Shown: in pieces, positions 19,926 through 29,910 of the stretch
How the letters are laid out: each line of letters starts with the position of its first letter
Numbering within the stretch: the first letter of the stretch is position 1
DNA from: JACMLX01 sp040384325
GTDB lineage: Bacteria; Gemmatimonadota; Gemmatimonadetes; Gemmatimonadales; Gemmatimonadaceae
NCBI GenBank assembly: GCA_040384325.1
Contig: JAZKJL010000003.1
Span: 689,845 to 753,844, forward strand
Reading direction: 5' to 3'
DNA: 64,000 bases
The notes under the pieces: model-generated
What the model saw: the letters and a program-made list of their open reading frames with translations, nothing else
Told to the model about the DNA's origin: nothing
Database searches by the model: none
Program-made: the position numbers and the translations under genes

Positions 19926-20683
19926 TGTTGCCCGACGGCGCGATGCTGGTTGCGTATGATGGCGTCGACTGCGACGCACTGCAGGCGCGATCGGGTGCGT
20001 CACGGCTGGTGGCCGTGGACCACTGCGACAGCACGATGGACCTGGCACACGATCTGGCCGCTGCCGGCGCCGCGCATGGCACCGTGGTCGTGACCGAGGC
20101 GCAGGGTGCAGGGCGTGGGCGGGCGGGGAAATCGTGGGTGTCGGCACCGGGCAGCGGCGTGTGGGCGAGCGTCGTGCTGCGACCGTCGGGTGCTGCACAC
20201 GGTGGCGTCCTCTCGCTGCGGGTCGGGCTCGAACTCGCCGCGCGCCTCGATGCACACGCCGATGGCGGCGTGCGACTGAAGTGGCCCAACGACCTGTATC
20301 GCGGCGACCGCAAGCTGGCGGGGATCCTCGCCGAAGCGCGGTGGCGCGGCGCGACGCTGGAGTGGATCGTGGTGGGCGTCGGCGTGAACGTGCGCAGTCC
20401 GCGCGTGGACCCACCGGTCGCGTCACTGGATGCGGGCACGACCCGCGCCGACGTGCTCGTGCACGTGGTGCAGGCCGTCCTCGCCGCCGGAGCTTTCGAT
20501 GGCGACCTGTCCGCGGACGAGTTGCAGCGCTTCGCCACGCGGGATCTCGCCGCCGGTCGCGAGATCAGCGCGCCATTGGCGGGGACGGTGCTGGGCATCT
20601 CACCCGGCGGTGGACTGCGCGTGCGCACCGCCGCCGGTGACGCGATCGCGGTGGCGGGATCGATGTCGTTCCGAACCTTCTGA
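19925..20683 (+). CDS. birA: Biotin--[acetyl-CoA-carboxylase] ligase
   Basis: The 252-residue protein activates biotin as biotinyl-AMP and attaches it to the carboxylase carrier. Key motifs are GRGRAGKSW (biotinyl-AMP loop) and KWPNDLYRGDRKLAGIL. No N-terminal helix-turn-helix is present, so it is a group I ligase without the repressor role of E. coli BirA. The ATG at 19925 was chosen because it abuts the uppP stop. coaX begins 12 bases downstream, a birA-coaX order seen in many bacteria. Confidence 0.93.
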   Translation: MLPDGAMLVAYDGVDCDALQARSGASRLVAVDHCDSTMDLAHDLAAAGAAHGTVVVTEAQGAGRGRAGKSWVSAPGSGVWASVVLRPSGAAHGGVLSLRVGLELAARLDAHADGGVRLKWPNDLYRGDRKLAGILAEARWRGATLEWIVVGVGVNVRSPRVDPPVASLDAGTTRADVLVHVVQAVLAAGAFDGDLSADELQRFATRDLAAGREISAPLAGTVLGISPGGGLRVRTAAGDAIAVAGSMSFRTF

Positions 20684-20695
20684 CGGAGCCTGGCC

Positions 20696-21481
20696 ATGCT
20701 GCTGGTGTGCGACGTGGGCAACACCGAGACCACCATCGGCGTGGCGCAGTCCGGCCGCATCGTCGCGCACTGGCGCGTGATGACCAGCGCGACGCGCACG
20801 CCACACGAGTTCGCGCTGGTGCTGCGATCGCTGCTCGACCTCGACGATGTGGCACACGCGGCGATCGATTCGGCGGCGATCGGCTCGGTGGTGCCGGCCG
20901 TCACGTCACCACTGGCGGAAGGCATCCGGCTCGCGTTCGCCGTCACGCCACTGGTGATCGATGCCACCAGCGCGCTGCCGATCACGCTCGACGTCGAGGA
21001 GCCGCAGACGGTGGGCGCCGATCGCATCATCAACACACTCGCCGCCAGCCGCATCTATGCCACCGACTGCATCGTGGTGGACCTCGGCACCGCCACCACC
21101 TACGACTGCATCACGCGAGATGGTGTGTTCCTCGGCGGCGTGATCGCGCCCGGCGTGCTGACGTCGTTGGAAACACTGACGCGCCGCACGTCGAAGTTGC
21201 CGGCCACCGAGTTGCGTGCACCGGCACATGTGCTCGGCCGGCGCACCGAGGAGTGCATCCGTTCCGGCGTCGTGTACGGTGCGGTGGATGCGATCACCGG
21301 CATCGTCGGCCGGCTGCGTGCCGAGTGGCCGACGGGCCGGGAGCCGATGGTGATCGGCACCGGTGGGCTGGCCGGCATGCTGCAGCCGTATTGCCCGGTG
21401 CTGGCGGTGGTGGACCCCGACCTGACACTGCGCGGCCTGGCGATGGCGCACGCGCTGCTGGCAGGCTCGGACGCGGACTGA
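20696..21481 (+). CDS. coaX: Type III pantothenate kinase
   Basis: A 261-residue ASKHA-fold kinase for the first step of coenzyme A synthesis. DVGNTETTIGV at the N-terminus and VDLGTATTYDCI in the middle are the two nucleotide-binding signatures; type III enzymes are not inhibited by CoA. It is the last gene of the run that began with mutL. A region of about 230 bases before groES follows, holding the groESL control elements. Confidence 0.95.
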   Translation: MLLVCDVGNTETTIGVAQSGRIVAHWRVMTSATRTPHEFALVLRSLLDLDDVAHAAIDSAAIGSVVPAVTSPLAEGIRLAFAVTPLVIDATSALPITLDVEEPQTVGADRIINTLAASRIYATDCIVVDLGTATTYDCITRDGVFLGGVIAPGVLTSLETLTRRTSKLPATELRAPAHVLGRRTEECIRSGVVYGAVDAITGIVGRLRAEWPTGREPMVIGTGGLAGMLQPYCPVLAVVDPDLTLRGLAMAHALLAGSDAD

Positions 21482-21586
21482 GCCGTGGCGGTCTCGCACG
21501 GCACGTCCGTTCGGACGCCGTAAAGTCCTGCCGTGTAACGGGTTAGCGTCGGCCGTCTGACGTAGACCGGTCCGTCGCGGCGCTGC

Positions 21587-21614
21587 TTGACGCCCTATGC
21601 GGGCTGACTACCTT
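21587..21614 (+). promoter_or_regulatory. Sigma-70 type promoter for groES-groEL
   Basis: TTGACG (21587-21592), a 16-base spacer and TACCTT (21609-21614) place the start near 21621, directly in front of the CIRCE operator. Nothing else was found between 21482 and 21586. Confidence 0.75.
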
Positions 21615-21621
21615 TCGCGCG

Positions 21622-21648
21622 TTAGCAGTCAACCCGTTCGAGTGCTAA
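21622..21648 (+). promoter_or_regulatory. CIRCE operator (HrcA binding site)
   Basis: The inverted repeat TTAGCAGTC - 9 bases - GAGTGCTAA lies at 21622-21630 and 21640-21648. It matches the CIRCE consensus TTAGCACTC-N9-GAGTGCTAA with one change (G for C at position 7 of the left arm). HrcA bound here represses groESL until heat shock. The operator sits at the predicted transcript start. hrcA itself is not in the window. Confidence 0.95.
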
Positions 21649-21712
21649 CAATGCGCGCGTGTCCTGGTCCGTGCGCTCCCATATGTCACACGTCAGGTCT
21701 GGAGGAAGGACG

Positions 21713-22021
21713 ATGACCACCAACAGTGCCATTGGCGCCAAGGTCACCCCGTTGGCCGATCGCGTTGTCGTGAAGCCGCTCGAAGAAGCGGAGCAGATGC
21801 GCGGCGGGCTGTACATCCCGGATACCGCGAAGGAAAAGCCGCAGCAGGGCGAGATCGTCGCCGTCGGCCCGGGCAAGTACGAAGATGGGAAGCTGGCCCC
21901 GATGACCGTGAAGGTCGGCGACCGCGTGCTGTACGGGAAGTACAGCGGCACCGAAGTCACGATCGAGGGCGAGAACGTGCTGATTCTCCGCGAGTCGGAT
22001 GTACTCGCGGTCCTCGCCTGA
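21713..22021 (+). CDS. groES: Co-chaperonin GroES
   Basis: A 102-residue lid protein for the GroEL folding chamber. The start at 21713 has a strong GGAGG site at 21701-21705. The core LADRVVVKPLEE and the mobile loop (AEQMRGGLYIPDTAKE) are typical. The N-terminus carries about 10 extra residues (MTTNSAIGAK). GroEL follows after 20 bases. Regulated by CIRCE/HrcA. Confidence 0.98.
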   Translation: MTTNSAIGAKVTPLADRVVVKPLEEAEQMRGGLYIPDTAKEKPQQGEIVAVGPGKYEDGKLAPMTVKVGDRVLYGKYSGTEVTIEGENVLILRESDVLAVLA

Positions 22022-22041
22022 TCACTTTCGAGGATTAACAG

Positions 22042-23682
<1,641 letters not shown>

Positions 23683-23704
23683 TCCCACGCCGGACGCAGG
23701 AACG

Positions 23705-23742
23705 AACGGGGCGGTGCATCTCACGATGCGCCGCCCCGTTTC
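23705..23742 (+). terminator. Intrinsic terminator after groEL
   Basis: A 16-bp stem with one G-T pair (23705-23720 and 23725-23740) and a TCAC loop ends in TTT. Its apex CATC-TCAC-GATG is the same as that of the tRNA terminator at 60932. Confidence 0.88.
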
Positions 23743-23786
23743 GCATCACTGGGTGGCGATCAGCGCCAGCCAGCCCTCGGCACCGT

Positions 23787-24125
23787 TCACGGGTCCGGCT
23801 GCACCAGCGCGTCGAGTTCCGTCGCGAGGATCGTCAGGGCGGGCACCGTGGTCGCGGCCAGGCCGCGTGGCGTCAAAGCCAGTGCCGCGACATGCCCCCG
23901 CAGCGTGGCCACGTCGCGCTCCGTGACCCAGAACTGCTCCCAGTCATCGGCGCCCTGATCCTCGGCGAACGAGTCGAGGCGATCGGCCAGGCCTGCCAGG
24001 TCGAACAGTGCGCCGCGTTCCAGCTCGCTCGCCTCGCCCTTCCGCGCCGCACCACCACCGCGCAGCGCGCGCGTGGCATCACGCAGCGCCGCGATCCCTT
24101 CCAGCATGCGTCCGCGCCGGTCCAT
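23787..24125 (-). CDS. Small hypothetical protein downstream of the GlmU-like gene
   Basis: The ATG at 24125 lies 11 bases after the stop of the GlmU-like gene and gives 112 residues. The protein is predicted to be helical and acidic (for example LDSFAEDQGADDWEQFW) and has no signal peptide, membrane helix or known motif. The strand and spacing suggest it is the last gene of the operon that starts at 26759. The reverse strand also has a long open frame here, so it could be a chance frame; the operon position is the main support. Confidence 0.5.
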   Translation of the reverse strand: MDRRGRMLEGIAALRDATRALRGGGAARKGEASELERGALFDLAGLADRLDSFAEDQGADDWEQFWVTERDVATLRGHVAALALTPRGLAATTVPALTILATELDALVQPDP

Positions 24126-24136
24126 CGTCGCGCGTG

Positions 24137-25330
24137 TCAGCGGTTGGTGCCGGTCATCGTGTCGTGCACCGTCGACAGGCATTCACGCATGCCATCGGTG
24201 AGCGTCACCTTGCGGCGCGCCATCACCCGTTCTGCAGTCTGCAGGAACCGCGCGCGATCGTAGACCTCACCCTGCGAGCCCCACGCGAACGGCGGCACCA
24301 CGTTCGGCACCACGTCGTCGCTGATCACGTTGGCGCCGGCGCCGATGCAGCTGCCGGTGGTGAGTCGTGTCAGGATGCCGGTCTTGGCATGGTCGCCGAC
24401 GATCGAGCCAAGGAACTGCAGCCCGCTGTCGGCACCGGCGAATCCCACGTGCCCGTAGGTGTTCTTGAGGTTCGACGTCACCGTGCCGGCACCGAGGTTC
24501 GTCCAGCGACCGAGGTAGCTGTGTCCGAGGAATCCGTCGTGTCCCTTGTTGGCGTGTCCGCAGATGATCGAGGTCGAGACTTCGCCGCTCACCTTGCAAT
24601 GCTCGCCGATCGACACCGTGGTCCCGCTGCCGCCGACCCAGGTGGAGTGGGCACCGAGCACGAACGGGCCGGCCAATCGGGAGAAGCTGCGCACCACCGC
24701 CTGCTCGCCGATCAGCACCGCACCCTGTGTCGCGTCGATGACCACGAACGGTTCGACGGTCGCCGATTCGGCGATGCGCACTGCGTGGTCGCCGAGGACG
24801 CGGACGTCCGCTGGCAAGTCCTGCGGCGCCGGGAGGGACATCGCCAACACCTGTGCGTCGGCGGCGAGCATCGCGGGCAGGTGACCGATCACATCCCACG
24901 CGTGCCGCAGCATCCAGCCGTCGAGAGACACCGGCGCGCGGCCGATGACGATGCCCTTGGCGCGAATGTCGCGCACGGCGGCGGCGTGCGGCAATACTGC
25001 GGCGACCACCGTGCCGTCATGTGTCCAGCTGTCGTGCGTCGTCGCCCCGGCGCGCGACAGCGCCGGCGCGAAACTGCTCAACGCCACCACGGTGCCGGCA
25101 TCCAGCATCTCGTCATCCGACAGGATGCGTTTCGACCACGGTTCCTCGAATCCCGTCAGGCGCGTGGCAGCGATCACGCCGCTGACGGTGGCACCCAGCG
25201 CCTGCGACCAGCGCTCGTGCACCAGCAGTGCGCCGACGCGCACTTCCGCCAGCGGACGGGCTGTCGTCACGGGTGCCAGCGCATCGGACTCCGGTGCGCC
25301 GGGTGCGTGATCGAGCAGCACCAGGTTCAC
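24137..25330 (-). CDS. GlmU-like sugar nucleotidyltransferase with left-handed beta-helix
   Basis: A 397-residue protein of the family annotated as putative sugar nucleotidyltransferase (GlmU-like, PF13562 type). The N-terminal domain (about 1-190) begins MNLVLLDHAP; the C-terminal half shows hexapeptide-repeat spacing (about 195-360) like the acetyltransferase domain of GlmU. The GlmU N-terminal LAAGxGTRMxS loop is not present, so uridylyl transfer is uncertain. The start is a GTG overlapping the stop of the guanylyltransferase gene by four bases, so the two may act on related sugars. Confidence 0.8.
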   Translation of the reverse strand: MNLVLLDHAPGAPESDALAPVTTARPLAEVRVGALLVHERWSQALGATVSGVIAATRLTGFEEPWSKRILSDDEMLDAGTVVALSSFAPALSRAGATTHDSWTHDGTVVAAVLPHAAAVRDIRAKGIVIGRAPVSLDGWMLRHAWDVIGHLPAMLAADAQVLAMSLPAPQDLPADVRVLGDHAVRIAESATVEPFVVIDATQGAVLIGEQAVVRSFSRLAGPFVLGAHSTWVGGSGTTVSIGEHCKVSGEVSTSIICGHANKGHDGFLGHSYLGRWTNLGAGTVTSNLKNTYGHVGFAGADSGLQFLGSIVGDHAKTGILTRLTTGSCIGAGANVISDDVVPNVVPPFAWGSQGEVYDRARFLQTAERVMARRKVTLTDGMRECLSTVHDTMTGTNR

Positions 25331-26352
25331 GCGCGATCCTTCAGGCGGGACGGCAGTGAGTCGATCAGCGTCTTGAGATCGGAGGCGTGTTCCTGCGTCG
25401 TGACCACCGTCAACCCGTCGATCGCCACCACCACCAGGTCCGACACGCCGTAGAGCACCACGCTCTGCCCGTCGGCATGCACCACGTTGCCCGATGACAT
25501 CACCGGGGTCACGTCGCCATGCAACGCATTGCCGGCCGCATCACCCGGTCGCACGCGGCGCAGCGCCGCCCACGTCCCGACGTCGTCCCAGCCGAACGCA
25601 CCCGGCACCACGTACACGCGGTCGCTGCGCTCGAGCACACCCACGTCCACGCTGATCGATTGCACCGCGCCGAAGAACCCTTCCAGCGTCGTCTGTGCGT
25701 TCGCGCGCGACACTTCCGGGCAGTGCGCCGCCACTTCCGCCAGGAAGCGAGACGCGCGCCAGACGAAGATGCCGGAGTTCCACAGGCAGCCACCGGCGAT
25801 GAGCTCGCGGGCGCGCACCCGGTCGGGCTTCTCGAGGAATCGCGCCACACGGAACGCGACCTGGCCCATGCGTTCGCCGGGCTCGATGTAACCGAAGCCG
25901 GGATCGGGTCGCGTCGGCGTCACGCCGACGGTCACCAGCGCATCGTTGGCCTCAGCCACGTTGGCGGCGCGCAGCAGCGCGTTGCGGAATCCTTCCGCGT
26001 CACCGATCGCCCAGTCGGCGTGCACCGAAAGCATGATCGCGCTCGGATCGCGCGCCTCGATGATCCGCGCTGCCCATGCCAGTGCGGCCGCCGTGCCCGC
26101 AGGCCGTGGTTCGCAGATGATGTTCTCGGCCGGCACTTCGGGCAGCATGGCGGTGATCGCCGGCTGCAGCGTGGCGTTGGTGAGGATCAGCATGCGCGCG
26201 CCCGGCACCAGCGGCAGCAGGCGATCGACGGCATCGCGCAGCATCGGCTGGCCAGTCACCAGTGGCAGCAGCTGTTTGGGCAACGCGGGTGTGCTGATCG
26301 GCCAGAAACGGGAGCCGACGCCACCGGCGAGAATGACGGTCCAGAGCGACAT
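25327..26352 (-). CDS. manC: Mannose-1-phosphate guanylyltransferase
   Basis: The 341-residue enzyme makes GDP-mannose from GTP and mannose-1-phosphate for surface glycans. The signature LAGGVGSRFWPIS followed by PKQLL and the active-site motif FLEKP are complete. It is the short form without the C-terminal isomerase domain found in bifunctional AlgA/ManC proteins. It lies between the roadblock gene and the GlmU-like gene on the minus strand, in one likely operon. Confidence 0.93.
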   Translation of the reverse strand: MSLWTVILAGGVGSRFWPISTPALPKQLLPLVTGQPMLRDAVDRLLPLVPGARMLILTNATLQPAITAMLPEVPAENIICEPRPAGTAAALAWAARIIEARDPSAIMLSVHADWAIGDAEGFRNALLRAANVAEANDALVTVGVTPTRPDPGFGYIEPGERMGQVAFRVARFLEKPDRVRARELIAGGCLWNSGIFVWRASRFLAEVAAHCPEVSRANAQTTLEGFFGAVQSISVDVGVLERSDRVYVVPGAFGWDDVGTWAALRRVRPGDAAGNALHGDVTPVMSSGNVVHADGQSVVLYGVSDLVVVAIDGLTVVTTQEHASDLKTLIDSLPSRLKDRA

Positions 26353-26405
26353 GTTTGGATGGGGGAAGCAGTTGCGTCAGGGACGCTCCCCGTGGCCGCG
26401 AGGTA

Positions 26406-26759
26406 TCAGGCCAGCGAGGCGATGTGCTGCCGCAGGCGTCGCAGTTCGCCGAGCAGCGGGGGCAGGGCGGCGGTCGGACGCGCCAGGACCACCAGCAGCG
26501 CGTCCTCGCTCATGGCCGAGATGATGGCGATGGTGCCGGGAAACTCGAGCACCGCCGTCTGCAGCTGACCGGCGCGGGCCGCCTTGCCGAGGGCATCGGC
26601 GGCGGTGAAGACGGCCGGGGAATGCGCCGCCACCTGCTCGCCGTCGAGATACGACACCGTGTCACCATCCACCAGCAGGCCGTCGCGACCCAGCACGATG
26701 GCTGCCTCGACCCCGTCGCGGCTGCGCACGGCGTCGACCAGATCACGGATACTTGCCAT
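26406..26759 (-). CDS. Roadblock/LC7 domain protein (MglB-like)
   Basis: A 117-residue single-domain protein (MASIRDLVDAVRSRDGVEAA) with the alternating helix-sheet pattern of the roadblock/LC7 fold. Such proteins pair with small Ras-like GTPases (MglA type) and act as GTPase-activating partners in polarity or motility. No mglA-like gene is in the window. The ATG at 26759 was chosen; a TTG 11 codons upstream would add a Pro-rich extension. It leads the minus-strand run with manC and the GlmU-like gene. Confidence 0.75.
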   Translation of the reverse strand: MASIRDLVDAVRSRDGVEAAIVLGRDGLLVDGDTVSYLDGEQVAAHSPAVFTAADALGKAARAGQLQTAVLEFPGTIAIISAMSEDALLVVLARPTAALPPLLGELRRLRQHIASLA

Positions 26760-26811
26760 GGGGACGGTGTAGGGAAGGGGAAGTTGGCCCAACTATCGGC
26801 GCCACAATCGC

Positions 26812-26840
26812 TTGAAGAGCTTCGATCGGTCCGGTATTCT
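26812..26840 (+). promoter_or_regulatory. Sigma-70 type promoter for the lipoprotein-serS run
   Basis: TTGAAG (26812-26817), a 17-base spacer and TATTCT (26835-26840) are a good match. The start near 26847 leaves about 35 bases to the ATG at 26882. It would also serve serS and the genes behind it up to gatB. Confidence 0.7.
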
Positions 26841-26881
26841 ACCATTCGCACCTTGCCGTGTCACCCCGCATCCACTGCTGC

Positions 26882-27478
26882 ATGCCCCGTGTCTTCCGCG
26901 CGACGTCATTCCTGGCGCTGACGCTCTGCGCCTTCGTCGCCGCCGCCTGCGGAGACCCGTTCCGGATCACGGCGCCGCTCGCAACCGTCACCGACAGCTT
27001 CACCGTCAGCGCCCTGTCCGGTACGCCGGCCTCGGCGCGCACCCTCTGGCGCATGGCGGGGTTTGCGCGGTATCGCCTCGACTCGATCGGCGCGCCGTTC
27101 GATCTCGGCTTCGACCTGGGCAGCGGTGGCACCATCACGGTCTATCCGGCCCGCACCATCGCGACGCCGCCGCCCGGCACCATCTCGGCCGCGCCGATCG
27201 TCGCGCTGCAGGCCAGTGCCACGCCGTACGCCACCGCCGACCGCGCGCCGGAGTCGGGCTATCGTGCCGACACCGCGCTGGTGGTCACACGCGGCCAGAC
27301 GATCTTCGTGCGCAGCAACTCCGATTTCTGCGCCAACCAGAACACCGGCGGCACGCTGCTCTACGCCAAGTTCGTGGTGGACAGCATCGACCTCGCAACG
27401 CGGACGCTGGTCGTGCGCGCCACCGTGCAGCCGAGCTGCAACTTCCGGTCGTTCGCGACCGGCGTTCCGACCTTCTGA
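26882..27478 (+). CDS. Lipoprotein, unknown function
   Basis: The ATG at 26882 gives a lipoprotein signal peptide (MPRVFRATSFLALTLCAFVA) with the lipobox AAAC, Cys23 being the lipid site. The rest of the 198-residue protein is beta-rich, with two cysteines in the DFCANQN and PSCNF stretches that could form a disulfide. I do not recognise the family. It lies 3 bases before serS and shares its promoter, an unusual placement for an envelope protein. Confidence 0.78.
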   Translation: MPRVFRATSFLALTLCAFVAAACGDPFRITAPLATVTDSFTVSALSGTPASARTLWRMAGFARYRLDSIGAPFDLGFDLGSGGTITVYPARTIATPPPGTISAAPIVALQASATPYATADRAPESGYRADTALVVTRGQTIFVRSNSDFCANQNTGGTLLYAKFVVDSIDLATRTLVVRATVQPSCNFRSFATGVPTF

Positions 27479-27481
27479 TCC

Positions 27482-28756
27482 ATGCATGATCTCCGGCTGG
27501 TCCGCGAGCAGCTGCACCTGCTGCGCGATGCCTTCGCCCGTCGTGAAAAACTCGACACGCTGGGCCCGATCCTCGACCGCCTCGAAGTGCTCGAGAAGGA
27601 GCGTCGCGCGCTGATCACGGCGGTCGAGGATCGCAAGGCACGTCGCAACCTGCTCACGCAGGACGTGGCGCAGAAGAAGCGCGCCGGTGAGGACGCCACC
27701 GAACTGGTGGCGGAGAGCCGCGGGATCGGTTCGGAGATCGCACGTCTCGAGGCCGACCTCTCGGCCACCGAAAGCACCGTCGAAGGCCTGATGCTCGAGT
27801 TGCCGAACATCACGCGCGACGTCGTGCCGGCCGGCAGTGAGGCGCAGAACGCCATCGTCCGCAGCTGGGGCACGCCGCGCGAGGACAGCGCCGTGCGCCC
27901 GCATTGGGACGTGGCGGGCGAGATGGGCATCCTCGACCTCGCGCGCGGTGCGAAGATCAGCGGCTCGGGCTTCATCGTCTATCGCGGCCTGGGCGCGAAG
28001 CTCGTTCGCGCCCTGATCAACCTGATGCTCGACACGCACACCAGCGAGCATGGGTACGAGGAGACGTGGGTGCCGCTGGTCGTCAATCGGACTTCGATGA
28101 CCGGCACCGGCCAGCTGCCGAAGTTCGAGGACGACATGTACGCGTTGCACGGCGAGGAAGGGTTCCTGATCCCCACCGCCGAAGTGCCGGTGACGAACCT
28201 CTATCGCGACGAGATCCTCGACGCCGCCGAGTTGCCGAAGGCGCTCACCGCCTACAGCGCCTGCTTCCGCAAGGAAGCTGGGGCTGCCGGCAAGGACACC
28301 CGCGGCTTGCTCCGCGTTCACGAGTTCGACAAGGTGGAGCTGGTGCGGTACGCCACCCCCGATGAGTCGCTGGCGGAGCTGGAACTGCTGACAGGGCACG
28401 CCGAGGCGATCCTGCGCAAGTTGGAGCTGCCGTATCGCGTGCTGCTGCTGGCCGCCGGTGACACGGGCTTCGCCAGCACGATGACCTACGACCTCGAAGT
28501 CTGGGCACCGGGCGTGGGCAAGTGGCTCGAAGTCTCGAGTTGCTCGAACTTCGGCGACTTTCAGGCGCGACGCATGAACATTCGCTATCGCCCCGCGGCC
28601 GGCGAGAAGCCGCGCTTCGTGCACACGCTGAACGGGTCGGGCCTGGCGCTGCCGCGCATCATCGCCGCCCTGCTCGAGCATGGACAGCAGGCTGACGGCA
28701 GCGTGGCCATCCCGGCGGCGCTGCAGCCGTACCTGGGCACCGCACGGTTGGGCTGA
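27482..28756 (+). CDS. serS: Seryl-tRNA synthetase
   Basis: A 424-residue class II synthetase. The N-terminal coiled-coil arm that grips tRNA-Ser spans about residues 30-105. Class II motifs 2 (FRKEAGAAGKDTRGLLRVH) and 3 (LNGSGLALPRIIAALLE) are clear. It starts 3 bases after the lipoprotein stop and shares its last base with the kinase start downstream. Confidence 0.97.
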   Translation: MHDLRLVREQLHLLRDAFARREKLDTLGPILDRLEVLEKERRALITAVEDRKARRNLLTQDVAQKKRAGEDATELVAESRGIGSEIARLEADLSATESTVEGLMLELPNITRDVVPAGSEAQNAIVRSWGTPREDSAVRPHWDVAGEMGILDLARGAKISGSGFIVYRGLGAKLVRALINLMLDTHTSEHGYEETWVPLVVNRTSMTGTGQLPKFEDDMYALHGEEGFLIPTAEVPVTNLYRDEILDAAELPKALTAYSACFRKEAGAAGKDTRGLLRVHEFDKVELVRYATPDESLAELELLTGHAEAILRKLELPYRVLLLAAGDTGFASTMTYDLEVWAPGVGKWLEVSSCSNFGDFQARRMNIRYRPAAGEKPRFVHTLNGSGLALPRIIAALLEHGQQADGSVAIPAALQPYLGTARLG

Positions 28757-29910
28757 TGGGCGCGCGGCGCGTTGCGCCCGTGCTGTTCCTCGCCATCGGC
28801 GTCGTCGCGCTGCTGGTCTGGTGGCTGGTCTATACACAGCGCGTCGTCACCGACCTCCGTCGCGAGGCGGCGCGTTCGAGCCAGATGTATGCGCGCGTGT
28901 ACCAGGCGCTGAGTCAGGAGGGTGACGACGGCACTGCCGCCCTGCTCGACCTCTCGCGCTACATCCGACAGGCCGGCGTGCCGGTGATCGTCACCAACGC
29001 CGCCGGAACGCCGACGGCCATCGCCAACCTGCCGTTCGACGCCCCGATCGAGTCGCCGCAGGTGCGCGACTACGTGGCGGTGCTCGACAAGGCCAACGTG
29101 CCGATCAGCCAGCCGGGTGTGGGCAACGTGCACTACGGCGATACGCCGTTGGTGGAAGGCCTGCGCGTGGTGCCGATCATCACCGTAGTCACCCTCGGCC
29201 TCTTCCTGCTCGCCGGCGTCTATGCGCTCGTCACCCGCGGCCGTGCCGAACGTGAGCGTGTGTTCGCCGGCATGGCGCGCGAGGCGGCCCATCAACTCGG
29301 CACACCGCTCACCGCGCTCGCGGGGTGGGTGGAGTTGCTCTCGGAGCGCAGCGGCGGCGTCGACAACACCACCGAGACCGCCGTGGGCCACATGCGCGGT
29401 GATCTCGATCGCCTGGAACGTGTGGCGCACCGCTTCGAGCGCATCGGGCGGCCGGCGCAGCGCGACAAGGTGGACGTGCGCGAGATCGTCTTCCGCGTGG
29501 CCGCGTACTTCCGCGCTCGTGTGCCGACGCTCACGCACACCGTGAAGATCACCGCCACGCTCCCCGACGATCCATTGCCGGTGGAAGGCGATGCGGTGCT
29601 GCTGGAATGGGCGCTGGAGTCGCTGGTGCGCAACGGCATCGATGCTTTGGCCGGGCGCGGTGGCAGCGTGGACCTGCGCGTCGATCCGCTGCCCGAGGGT
29701 GGCGCGCGCGTGATCGTCGCCGACGACGGCCCGGGTGTGCCGCGCGAGTTGCGGAACGAGATCTTCAAGGCCGGCTTCACCACCAAGCCGCGCGGCTGGG
29801 GCATCGGCCTCGCGCTGGCGCGGCGTATCATCACCGACAATCACGGGGGCCGCCTGACGTTGCTGCCGACGGATCGGGGTGCGGCCTTCGAGATTATGTT
29901 GGAGCGATGA
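28756..29910 (+). CDS. Sensor histidine kinase
   Basis: A 384-residue membrane kinase with helices at about 8-26 and 138-160 that enclose a short periplasmic domain of about 110 residues. The phosphoacceptor His179 is in AHQLGTPLTALAGWVELL, the HQxGTPL variant of the H-box. The ATP-binding domain has the N-box (NGIDAL), DDGPGVP and the G2 box GWGIGLALA. No response regulator lies nearby, so it is an orphan. It overlaps pcrA by four bases. Confidence 0.9.
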   Translation: MGARRVAPVLFLAIGVVALLVWWLVYTQRVVTDLRREAARSSQMYARVYQALSQEGDDGTAALLDLSRYIRQAGVPVIVTNAAGTPTAIANLPFDAPIESPQVRDYVAVLDKANVPISQPGVGNVHYGDTPLVEGLRVVPIITVVTLGLFLLAGVYALVTRGRAERERVFAGMAREAAHQLGTPLTALAGWVELLSERSGGVDNTTETAVGHMRGDLDRLERVAHRFERIGRPAQRDKVDVREIVFRVAAYFRARVPTLTHTVKITATLPDDPLPVEGDAVLLEWALESLVRNGIDALAGRGGSVDLRVDPLPEGGARVIVADDGPGVPRELRNEIFKAGFTTKPRGWGIGLALARRIITDNHGGRLTLLPTDRGAAFEIMLER

